Of a stretch of 64,000 nt of DNA, positions 56,872 through 64,000 are shown in pieces. Origin of the DNA: Lachancea mirantina (Eukaryota > Ascomycota > Saccharomycetes > Saccharomycetales > Saccharomycetaceae). How positions within the stretch are numbered: the first letter of the stretch is position 1; each line of letters starts with the position of its first letter. The notes beneath the pieces are model-generated. The model was not told the origin of the DNA and did no database searches. It was given only the letters and a program-made list of their open reading frames with translations. The DNA is taken from positions 310,001 through 374,000 of the forward strand of contig LT598468.1 in the NCBI GenBank assembly GCA_900074745.1. The letters are read 5' to 3'. The position numbers and the translations under genes are program-made.

Positions 56872-58473
56872 ATGGTGCTGTCGGTGGACGAAATACGGCA
56901 GGCTACCAAGCAAATCACGTCGAGTGGGGACAGAAAACAATACAACAAAATTTTGAGACTAGTTGGCCAATATGAACAGATATCTGGCTTGGAGGAGACG
57001 AAGTTTTTCGAAATAGAAAGTAATCTGCGGTTTCTAACCTTGTCTCTCAAGCAAATCTTCACCAAATTTTTTAAATTAGGTCAACTAAACCCCTCGCTAG
57101 CGTCCAATGATAACGAAAAGCAGCTTTTTCTGTGGTGTCGTAAAGTGTATGGGTCGTTCAAAGCAAGACTTTTGGAAGTCATATCCTCGACCAGGTTCGA
57201 AAATTCGCTAGCTTTGGACTGTTTGGATGTTTACATACAACTTTTGGAGCTAGAGTCCATATATTTCGCATCGAAACCGGAGGCTGCTTTTTTTCCCAAC
57301 AAGACCCTAAAAGCGCTGATAGCGGCCCTATTCCAATCTAGTATTCCGCAAAGCATCGATGCTGCCACGGGGCATTCCACAGACCCGGTTCTGCAAGAAT
57401 TTTCCGACAAGTACTATCAAAAATTTGTTGATTTGCAATATTACTTCCAAGCTGAGCTCTCCAATCTAATAAGAGATGGCACTTTAGACAAGCTAGACCA
57501 TTCACAGCTCCTTGCCAAGTGGCTAAGCTTGGTCAATCACGACAATCATTACTCTAGCGCCGAGGCCGAACTGGACATGTACGTTCCGCAGCCTCCACAG
57601 GCAATGGAGAGCGAAACACAATTCAAGGCGAACTTGGAGCAAAATTATCTTTGGTTCTTGGGACGCGACGGTCTTTTGAACTGTCAATACAAGACACTTT
57701 TGTTAATTCTGCACAAAAGGATAATTCCACACTTCGCGACCCCCACGAAGCTAATGGATTTTTTAACTGATTCTTACGATGTGGGCAACGGAGTTATTTC
57801 CATTTTAGCTTTGAACGGTCTATTTGAATTGATGAGGCGATACAACTTGGAATATCCCAATTTCTACGTTAAGTTATATCAACTCGTGACCGTCGACCTC
57901 ATGCATGTCAAATACCGTTCTCGTTTCATAAGAATGACGGACCTGTTTCTGTCATCGACCCATATCTCAGCCGGATTGGTGGCCTCATTCATTAAGCGGT
58001 TCGCAAGACTAACGCTGGATTCGCCACCGTCTGCCATCATCTCCGTTATTCCTCTCGTGTACAACCTAATCAAGAGGCATCCCAGTTGCATGGTCATGTT
58101 GCATGACCCTGATTTCATGACGCACCCTTTTGCTACTCCAGAAGAGTTGGCGTTGCTAAAACAGAGAAAAAGCGATTATAAAGATCCTTTCGACATGAAT
58201 GAGCCCAACCCGGAGCATACGCGCGCGATCGAAAGTTCGCTTTGGGAATTAGCATCTTTGACAAATCATTACCATCCCAACATTGCCACGCTAGCCAAGA
58301 TTTTCTCTCAGCCATTCAAGAAGCCAAGCTACAATTTGGAAGATTTCTTAGATTGGACCTATGATTCTCTGTTGAAGGCAGAGACTACGAAGAAAATCAA
58401 GGTCCTTCCGGCACTCGAATTCGAAGAGATGGGCCAGTTGTTTGGCACTTACATAGAAGGAGTGCAATGGTAA
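56872..58473 (+). CDS. NOC4: Nucleolar complex protein Noc4 (40S assembly)
   Basis: The 533-aa product compares with 552 in S. cerevisiae (YPR144C). The N-terminus (MVLSVDEIRQATKQITSSGDRKQYNKIL) matches the yeast start. The CBF/Mak21-type domain is at about residues 280-440: LLILHKRIIPHFATPTKLMDFLTDSYD, GLFELMRRYNLEYPNFYVKLYQLVTVDLMHVKYRSRF, and LVASFIKRFARLTLDSPPSAI. The C-terminus keeps SSLWELASLTNHYHPNIATLAKIFSQPFKKPSYNLEDFLDWTYDSLL. Noc4 binds Nop14 and is needed for late 40S precursor maturation and export. The ATG is preceded by RRPE/PAC motifs. Confidence 0.95.
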   Translation: MVLSVDEIRQATKQITSSGDRKQYNKILRLVGQYEQISGLEETKFFEIESNLRFLTLSLKQIFTKFFKLGQLNPSLASNDNEKQLFLWCRKVYGSFKARLLEVISSTRFENSLALDCLDVYIQLLELESIYFASKPEAAFFPNKTLKALIAALFQSSIPQSIDAATGHSTDPVLQEFSDKYYQKFVDLQYYFQAELSNLIRDGTLDKLDHSQLLAKWLSLVNHDNHYSSAEAELDMYVPQPPQAMESETQFKANLEQNYLWFLGRDGLLNCQYKTLLLILHKRIIPHFATPTKLMDFLTDSYDVGNGVISILALNGLFELMRRYNLEYPNFYVKLYQLVTVDLMHVKYRSRFIRMTDLFLSSTHISAGLVASFIKRFARLTLDSPPSAIISVIPLVYNLIKRHPSCMVMLHDPDFMTHPFATPEELALLKQRKSDYKDPFDMNEPNPEHTRAIESSLWELASLTNHYHPNIATLAKIFSQPFKKPSYNLEDFLDWTYDSLLKAETTKKIKVLPALEFEEMGQLFGTYIEGVQW

Positions 58474-58575
58474 AGCCGCTTAAATTTGGATAAATATTTT
58501 AATGAGGCATTCAAAATCGCATTCTTTGATTTAAACACCAGATAACGGAAAGTGAGGAAACCATTTCCTAAAGTC

Positions 58576-58581
58576 AAAAAA
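58576..58581 (-). terminator. Pol III T-run terminator of tRNA-Ile
   Basis: Six T residues on the minus strand directly follow the discriminator base of the tRNA. Confidence 0.8.
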
Positions 58582-58655
58582 TGGTCTCTAGCGGGATCGA
58601 ACCGCTGATCCCCGCGTTATTAGCACGGTGCCTTAACCAACTGGGCCAAGAGACC
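58582..58655 (-). tRNA. tI(AAU): tRNA-Ile (anticodon AAU)
   Basis: A 74-nt intron-less gene reading GGTCTCTTGGCCCAGTTGG at its 5' end, with acceptor arm GGTCTCT/AGAGACC and discriminator A. The anticodon loop is CTAATAA, so anticodon AAU (58619-58621 on the plus strand). The T arm GCGGTTCGATCCCGC includes the B box. As remembered, it matches the S. cerevisiae tRNA-Ile(AAU) throughout. An oligo-T terminator follows immediately. Such genes are common landing and rearrangement points, but both flanking genes here keep their ancestral order. Confidence 0.97.
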
Positions 58656-59125
58656 GAATAATTTTAATTTACAGAAAATAAAAATTGTCGTGAAGTAGAA
58701 TAATATTACCAATCATCATTAGTCCTTCCTTCATGACAGCGAACAAAGAAATGAGGGGTCTATCAATCTCGAGCCCCTAATGCGATCCTCCCCCATATTC
58801 AAAACCAGGGTCTGGCTTAATTAGATCTTGAAAATCAGTTCAAAAATTTCTGCGGGACGCACCGTCGAGGCATAGGAGAGAAAAAGGAGAAAAGCTCTTT
58901 TTTTTAAGCAAGTTTAAATGTAATTGAACCACTTCTAAAGGTATCAAAATATTGAGGATATGGCATTGAATTTTGGACGTTTTTGATGTTGTTGGCTTGG
59001 CAGATCAGATCATGTTGGCTTGCTAGATTTCTTCACTGGTGGGAAAAAAAAATATAGAAAATGAAAAAAATCCAACTACTTCAGACGGGCATCGCAACGT
59101 AAGCCAAGAGCGTTAAGTTTCCTCA

Positions 59126-60667
59126 ATGAGTTCAGTTTCAGCTGGAAACGCTGCTAAAGCATTGGAGTTCAAAAATAGCGGGAACGTGTGTATAAAAGAA
59201 CAGAATTTCCCTCAGGCCGTTGAATTTTATTCCAAAGCGATTGAGCTCGATGATAGACAATCGATTTACTTGTCCAACAGGGCTTTTGCTCATCTAAAAC
59301 TTGACAATTTTCAGTCGGCTCTTGAAGACTGCGATAAATCTCTGGAGCTGGATCCAAAAAATATCAAAGGGTATCACCGACGAGGATTGGCGTACGTGGG
59401 GCTGTTGCAATTCAATAAAGCCAGAAATGATCTCAGGATTGTGCTTAAAGCAAAGCCCAATGAACCCACGGCTCTTCGTGCTCTAGACATGTGCGAGAAG
59501 TTTGTGAGAGCCGAAAGATTTAAAAAGGCGATCAGCGGTTCCGACTCAGAAGATAAGGTAAATGTATGCGCGACGCTCAATTTGTCGTCTTTTGACGCAT
59601 ATAACGACATAAAGAAATACAGCGGCCCCAAATTGGAAATCGAGCAATTGAAAGACGAAAATGGGAATCCTGCTGGTGCCCGAGTCACAAACATGAGTCA
59701 AGAGTTCGTGTCTTCGCTTGTCAATGATGTTTTCTTAAAAGCGATTAACTTGCCAAAACAGTATGCGGCTGCTATCATTTCACATGCAGAACGTCTGTTC
59801 CGCGAAGAACCCGCTGTTGTTGAGCTTAATAACGTTAGAATGCCTGAGCAGCAGATATCTGTCTGTGGTGATACGCACGGGCAATTTTACGACGTATTGA
59901 ATATTTTCCAAAAGTTTGGTAAAGTCACTGAAAATCACACTTACCTGTTCAATGGTGATTTTGTAGACCGTGGGTCATGGTCTTGCGAGGTCGCTTTTCT
60001 ATTTTACTGCCTCAAAATTCTGCATCCAAAGAAGATCTTTCTCAACAGAGGTAATCATGAGACTGACAACATGAACAAGATTTATGGGTTCGAAGACGAG
60101 TGTAAGCACAAATACTCTCCCAGAATTTTTGACATGTTTTCAAAGAGTTTCGAAAGTCTTCCTTTGGCGACTGTAATCAATTCCAAATATCTGGTCATGC
60201 ATGGAGGTCTGAGTAGCGATTCTTCGGTCACTTTGGAGGATTTCAAGAAAATCGAAAGGTTCTCACAACCTCCTCGGGAAGGACCATTCATGGAACTTTT
60301 GTGGTCTGATCCTCAAGTGGCTGATGGTTTGGGACCCTCCCAAAGAGGCCTGGGCTATGCCTTCGGACCTGATGTAACTGCGAAGTTTCTTTCTGACAAT
60401 AACTTGGCTAAAATCTTCAGGTCTCATGAAGTCAGAATGAGCGGAGTTGAATTTGAACACAATAAGAAACTCGTGACTGTGTTCAGCGCCCCTAATTATT
60501 GTGACGCCCAAGGCAACCTGGGTGGCGTCATACATGTCGTTCCAGGGCAAGGAACAATTGGACGCAATGGGAATGACGATGAGGACCTCATTATCGATAC
60601 GTTTGAAGCTGTAAAACATCCTGATATCAAGCCAATGGCCTACTCTAATGGTGGACTGGGGTTTTAA
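59126..60667 (+). CDS. PPT1: Serine/threonine phosphatase Ppt1 (PP5-type, TPR)
   Basis: The 513-aa product has the same length as S. cerevisiae Ppt1 (YGR123C). Three TPR repeats at about 10-125 bind the C-terminus of Hsp90. The PPP-family phosphatase domain (about 205-500) has all metal and catalytic motifs: GDTHGQ (248-253), GDFVDRG (277-283), GNHE (309-312), MHGGL (about 358) and SAPNYCD near 460. Ppt1 dephosphorylates Hsp90/Hsc82 and tunes client maturation. The C-terminal helix and tail (AYSNGGLGF) match PP5 autoinhibitory ends. The start is ATG. It converges on RRP15 with a 90-bp gap. Confidence 0.96.
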   Translation: MSSVSAGNAAKALEFKNSGNVCIKEQNFPQAVEFYSKAIELDDRQSIYLSNRAFAHLKLDNFQSALEDCDKSLELDPKNIKGYHRRGLAYVGLLQFNKARNDLRIVLKAKPNEPTALRALDMCEKFVRAERFKKAISGSDSEDKVNVCATLNLSSFDAYNDIKKYSGPKLEIEQLKDENGNPAGARVTNMSQEFVSSLVNDVFLKAINLPKQYAAAIISHAERLFREEPAVVELNNVRMPEQQISVCGDTHGQFYDVLNIFQKFGKVTENHTYLFNGDFVDRGSWSCEVAFLFYCLKILHPKKIFLNRGNHETDNMNKIYGFEDECKHKYSPRIFDMFSKSFESLPLATVINSKYLVMHGGLSSDSSVTLEDFKKIERFSQPPREGPFMELLWSDPQVADGLGPSQRGLGYAFGPDVTAKFLSDNNLAKIFRSHEVRMSGVEFEHNKKLVTVFSAPNYCDAQGNLGGVIHVVPGQGTIGRNGNDDEDLIIDTFEAVKHPDIKPMAYSNGGLGF

Positions 60668-60757
60668 AGCATATTTACTTGGGCAAGCAGTGATGATGAA
60701 AGGTAGGTAGTTTTAATCTTCTATTCTAATATACAAAAATGCTAAATTTAATACATC

Positions 60758-61531
60758 TCAAGGGTCGCCGGCGGTTTTAACGAGATCTAAAAATCTCTCC
60801 TTCGAGAGGTCCGTCAAAAGCTCTTTCCTTGCACCTTTATTTTTCACTTCATCAAGTTTATCGGCGTTTTCCTTCTCTGTTTTCACCTGGGTGGCTAAGA
60901 CGACATTAAATAGCTTGACGACACCCTTCTGAGCGATCTTTCTGAGCTTACGTTCTTTTTCTAATATCTTTCTGATCTCTTCACCGGATTCGGATTCTGG
61001 CACCACGGGAATGATGTCCTTCTTTCTGGTCTTGTTCAACAGCTTCTTCTTCTCGGCTAAGATCGCTTTTTTAGCTTTCACTTCAAGCTTGTCTTTCTGG
61101 CTTTTTTTCAAAACGCCTTTGTTTCTCGCCATGATCGGATCAGCCCTGTCATAAGCCTTAAGGTGAGACGATAATATGGCATTCACTGCGGTAGAAAACC
61201 CTGCTGACCCGTCATCGTGTTTACTCATCTTGGCTTTCTTCTTTTTCGGGAAGTCATCATCTTCGTCTTCACTTTCATCTTTTTCACTGTCTTCTCCATT
61301 TAAAGTTCCGTCATCTGAAGAGACATCTGCTAAATCCAGTTCGTCGTCTTCCTGGTTTTGCTCGCTCCCGCTTGAGTTCATGCCGTTCACATTGTTCTCT
61401 AGAACAAGTTCTTCATTTTTCACGCTTTTTTGTCCAGATTTTTCCAGCGTTTCACTGAAATCCTCAGAATCATTTTTCTCGTTCCCGCTCTGCCTCTCAG
61501 CACGCACCATGGCCTTCCTATGGGAGCCCAT
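60758..61531 (-). CDS. RRP15: Ribosome biogenesis factor Rrp15
   Basis: The 257-aa product compares with 250 in S. cerevisiae (YPR143W). An acidic N-terminal half (ELDLADVSSDDG, KDESEDEDDDFPKKKKAKMSK) is followed by the conserved block HDDGSAGFSTAVNAILSSHLKAYDRADPIMARNKGVLK (about 105-142). The C-terminal domain is KAKKAILAEKKKLLNKTRKKDIIPVVP and LRKIAQKGVVKLFNVVLATQVKTEKE. Rrp15 is a nucleolar component of pre-60S particles needed for 27S pre-rRNA processing. The first of two possible N-terminal ATGs (61531 and 61510) is used because MGS matches yeast. The promoter shows both PAC and RRPE. Confidence 0.94.
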   Translation of the reverse strand: MGSHRKAMVRAERQSGNEKNDSEDFSETLEKSGQKSVKNEELVLENNVNGMNSSGSEQNQEDDELDLADVSSDDGTLNGEDSEKDESEDEDDDFPKKKKAKMSKHDDGSAGFSTAVNAILSSHLKAYDRADPIMARNKGVLKKSQKDKLEVKAKKAILAEKKKLLNKTRKKDIIPVVPESESGEEIRKILEKERKLRKIAQKGVVKLFNVVLATQVKTEKENADKLDEVKNKGARKELLTDLSKERFLDLVKTAGDP

Positions 61532-61848
61532 CTTATGCTTAAGTTCAGTCTTCCAAAATAATCAATGATGCTCATCGCTCAAATTTTTCATTAAATAAAT
61601 ATCGCTTTATACGTATTACATCGAGTTTCGAAGACAAACGTAGATGGTACGCGATGCTCGAATCTTGATGCACTTATCAAGCACTTCAATATCGCATCCA
61701 AGACTACTGATCATTAAAGGTTTCGAGGTGATCAGAAACTTGCTAAGATTTTCTGTCACAGACTTTCCGCATCTGATTTTCCCGCGTAAGTGCCGGCCGC
61801 TGCTTCTCGATTTCCGGACCTGGAAAGGGCTTTAAACTAAATGAAAGG
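61532..61848. other. RRP15-KAR3 divergent promoter
   Basis: 317 bp. PAC and RRPE near RRP15 are listed separately. No MCB (ACGCGT) or other cell-cycle site is seen for KAR3. Confidence 0.5.
61571..61590 (-). promoter_or_regulatory. PAC and RRPE motifs of RRP15
   Basis: On the minus strand TGAAAAATTT (61581-61590, RRPE) is followed by GCGATGAG (61571-61578, PAC), 40 bp upstream of the ATG. This tight RRPE-PAC pairing is typical of ribosome-biogenesis genes. Confidence 0.8.
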
Positions 61849-63969
61849 ATGATGTCGACGGATGAACAACCGATACCCAAGACACCACCCTGGCAATTAT
61901 CAAATGCAGCGGAAGAACCGACCTCTCAGATCCCGTCTCCAACAGTTTCAAATTCGCCAAAGTACAAGAAGAGAGCGACGTCGCCAGCAATTCCTTTCAG
62001 TCTGGAAGAACGCCGCAGCAACTCGGCAAAGTCAAGTTTTCAGGCAGGAAACGGAAGTTCTTCCCGTATGACTGCATTCTATAAGGAAAACTTACGGGAG
62101 CTTAATGATCTCCAGGAGGAAATGTTCAGGAAGAAGGTCAAGCTGGACGTAGCAAAAGATGAACTCTCTGACCACAGAGACCAACTTAAAGCCCTAGAAC
62201 TAAAGATAGATCGGTTAAAAGAGGACAGATATGTCAAATCGCAGCAGATAAATCTCAAAGATAACGAACTGAAAAAACTGAAAGAGGAGCAAGAGACGCG
62301 TGAAACGTTCATGAACAAAGGACATGAGCTAGAGCTACAGCAACTACACGCCAAAAATGCAGCTGAATTGAACTCTTTGTCCAGTGACTACGAGCTGAAA
62401 ATTGCAGAATTGAATCATGAGAGGCATCAGAAGCTCATTCAGCGCAGAGACATGCTGATTACCGAGGTGAAAGCTGCAGAAAGAAACATCGCGAATAATG
62501 GATCAATTTTGAGAGATATGCTTAATGAGTGTACAAGTAAAGATCGCCAACTTCGTGAAGACTGGTTAAGAGAGCACCAGACGAGCTGGAAAAAGAAAGT
62601 AAACCAGAACGAAACACTGAAGACTGAGGTCCAGCGGCTTGAATCAAGAGTGACTAATGAGCTTGAAAAAACTTTGAAAAAGAAGTGCTCAGCTTTGACT
62701 GAAAAAAAGGGAGTCTTAAAGGGGCTGGAAGAACGGTTAAATGAAGCCGAGAAGGTTCACTCTGCAATTGAAAAACAGATGGACGATTTGAAATGCGAAG
62801 CGGCATCCCTCACATCCCGGAAAACTGAATTGGAAACATATATTACGACCTCTTCCTCCGAGCTGGTTCAAGTCAATGAGATTTTACTAAAGGAAGAAAC
62901 AATAAGACGTAAGCTGCACAATGAGCTGCAGGAGCTCCGCGGCAACATAAGAGTTTTCTGTCGAGTACGACCGCCTTTGGCCAACGAAGAAAAAGATCTG
63001 TCACACTTTCGCGTTGAAGATTTTGATGATAACGCGGGAACTCAATCCATGGAAGTCAAAAGAGATTCTAAAGTGCATCAGTTCAACTTTGACAGGATAT
63101 TTGACGTACACGAAAGTAATGAGGAAGTGTTTCAAGAAATTGGCCAACTTGTTCAGAGCTGCTTGGATGGTTATAATGTTTGCATTTTCGCGTACGGTCA
63201 AACAGGATCGGGTAAGACTTTCACAATGCTCCATCCTAAGGATGGTATTATACCACTGACCCTAAATCACATCTTCGGCTGGATCGAAAGACTTGAGGAA
63301 TTGGGTTGGAAGTACGAGATAACAAGTGAGTTTGTTGAGATATACAATGAAACAATTCGAGACCTACTAAAAGATATCGATTGTGATAGCGATGATAACA
63401 CAGAAAACTTTAAGCATGACATAAGGCACGATCCTGAGACTCACACAACTCAGATCACAAACATTACGAATTGTCTTCTTACAAATAGATCGATGGTGGA
63501 CGATATTCTCAAAAGAGCTTCCAGGCTTAGATCTACGGCAGCCACAGCAGCTAATGAACGGTCCTCTCGCTCTCATAGCATATTCGTCATAAAGTTAAAA
63601 GGCTCGAACGAACAAACAGGGGAGATATCCGTGGGAACTTTAAATCTGGTCGATTTAGCCGGCTCTGAAAGGGTAAGTGCCGAGCAACACAGTCCTGCAA
63701 GAATGAGAGAAACCCAAAATATCAACAGATCATTGAGTTGCCTCGGTGATGTAATTCATAGTTTGGGGGGTCGTGACGCCAATAAAAGACACATACCTTT
63801 CAGAAATTCAAAGCTCACTTACCTCTTGAAATATTCATTAATTGGAGAGTCAAAAACGCTTATGTTTGTCAATGTATCGCCAGCTTTGAAGAATATGAAT
63901 GAAACCCTAAATTCTCTCAGATTCGCGTCTAAAGTGAATTCGACTAAAATTAACAGAAAGATCACCTAA
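61849..63969 (+). CDS. KAR3: Kinesin-14 minus-end motor Kar3
   Basis: The 706-aa product compares with 729 in S. cerevisiae (YPR141C). The N-terminus starts with two ATGs in a row (61849 and 61852). A disordered basic tail (about 1-75) precedes a long coiled coil (about 80-370). The C-terminal motor domain follows the kinesin-14 neck (ELQELRGNIRVFCRVRPP, about 362). Motor motifs are the P-loop GQTGSGKT (450-457), switch I NERSSRSHS (near 570) and switch II DLAGSE (602-607). Kar3 pairs with Cik1 or Vik1 and works in karyogamy, spindle assembly and depolymerisation. The CDS is complete, ending 31 bp before the window edge. Confidence 0.96.
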   Translation: MMSTDEQPIPKTPPWQLSNAAEEPTSQIPSPTVSNSPKYKKRATSPAIPFSLEERRSNSAKSSFQAGNGSSSRMTAFYKENLRELNDLQEEMFRKKVKLDVAKDELSDHRDQLKALELKIDRLKEDRYVKSQQINLKDNELKKLKEEQETRETFMNKGHELELQQLHAKNAAELNSLSSDYELKIAELNHERHQKLIQRRDMLITEVKAAERNIANNGSILRDMLNECTSKDRQLREDWLREHQTSWKKKVNQNETLKTEVQRLESRVTNELEKTLKKKCSALTEKKGVLKGLEERLNEAEKVHSAIEKQMDDLKCEAASLTSRKTELETYITTSSSELVQVNEILLKEETIRRKLHNELQELRGNIRVFCRVRPPLANEEKDLSHFRVEDFDDNAGTQSMEVKRDSKVHQFNFDRIFDVHESNEEVFQEIGQLVQSCLDGYNVCIFAYGQTGSGKTFTMLHPKDGIIPLTLNHIFGWIERLEELGWKYEITSEFVEIYNETIRDLLKDIDCDSDDNTENFKHDIRHDPETHTTQITNITNCLLTNRSMVDDILKRASRLRSTAATAANERSSRSHSIFVIKLKGSNEQTGEISVGTLNLVDLAGSERVSAEQHSPARMRETQNINRSLSCLGDVIHSLGGRDANKRHIPFRNSKLTYLLKYSLIGESKTLMFVNVSPALKNMNETLNSLRFASKVNSTKINRKIT

Positions 63970-64000
63970 TAACCGGCAGGTGTAGGATGAATCTACTAGC

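Larger units (their letters stand above)
58474..59125. other. NOC4-PPT1 intergenic region with a tRNA
   Basis: 0.65 kb. Apart from the tRNA-Ile gene it is AT-rich with poly-T and poly-A runs near 58897 and 59044, and holds the PPT1 promoter. No TATA consensus or open frame is convincing. Confidence 0.5.

Overview
The window is nuclear DNA from a budding yeast of the Saccharomycetaceae that branched before the whole-genome duplication, most likely a Lachancea-like species. Genes are compact, almost all intron-less, and read with the standard code. Genes that sit on two paralogous tracks in Saccharomyces cerevisiae lie interleaved here in one row: NCE102/FHN1, YGR130C, YPR148C, SYF2, UTP8, YGR127W, YGR126W, VSB1, ASN, NOC4, PPT1, RRP15 and KAR3 mix chromosome VII and XVI names. 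RVS167-SAC7-UBA2 joins directly to IDH2-RUP1-SFL1-ARP8, which mixes IV and XV. Species assignment is inference; no alignment was run.

Layout. 0.7-4.4 kb: CSN12 and ACF4 diverge, then VMA13. 4.8-5.9 kb: GLN1, with GATA-factor sites upstream. 6.8-13.2 kb: RVS167, SAC7 and UBA2. 14.4-25.4 kb: IDH2, a 1.9-kb empty convergent gap where S. cerevisiae has SIA1, then RUP1, SFL1 and ARP8. 27.0-31.8 kb: SUE1/PET20-like, a RidA-family gene, PEX4, PHB1 and an NCE102/FHN1 tetraspan protein. 31.8-34.1 kb: a GC-rich, repeat-rich island with an unrecognised coiled-coil ORF. 34.2-43.6 kb: the eisosome protein YGR130C, the BAR-type YPR148C, SYF2, UTP8, a TANGO2-like NRDE protein and YGR126W. 43.6-48.3 kb: a 2.8-kb empty region followed by a GPI-anchored flocculin-repeat protein. 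48.6-64 kb: VSB1, an unrecognised 189-aa ORF, asparagine synthetase, a snoRNA candidate, NOC4, tRNA-Ile(AAU), PPT1, RRP15 and KAR3.

How the genes work together. Most are housekeeping genes. GLN1 and ASN share nitrogen assimilation and show GATA-factor and Gcn4 sites. UTP8, NOC4 and RRP15 are ribosome-biogenesis genes, and each has PAC/RRPE-like promoter motifs. NCE102/FHN1 and YGR130C are both eisosome-linked plasma-membrane proteins, and RVS167 acts in endocytosis. The parts that depart from the ancestral order are the 32-33 kb island, the adhesin at 46.4 kb and the ORF at 52.8 kb; these are the best places to look for something new.

Several open frames extend upstream of the first ATG on non-ATG codons. 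I set those starts at the first ATG that fits the family (SAC7, RUP1, SFL1, ARP8, SUE1, YGR130C, YGR127W, VSB1 and others). I found no transposons, LTR elements, centromere, rRNA or CRISPR.
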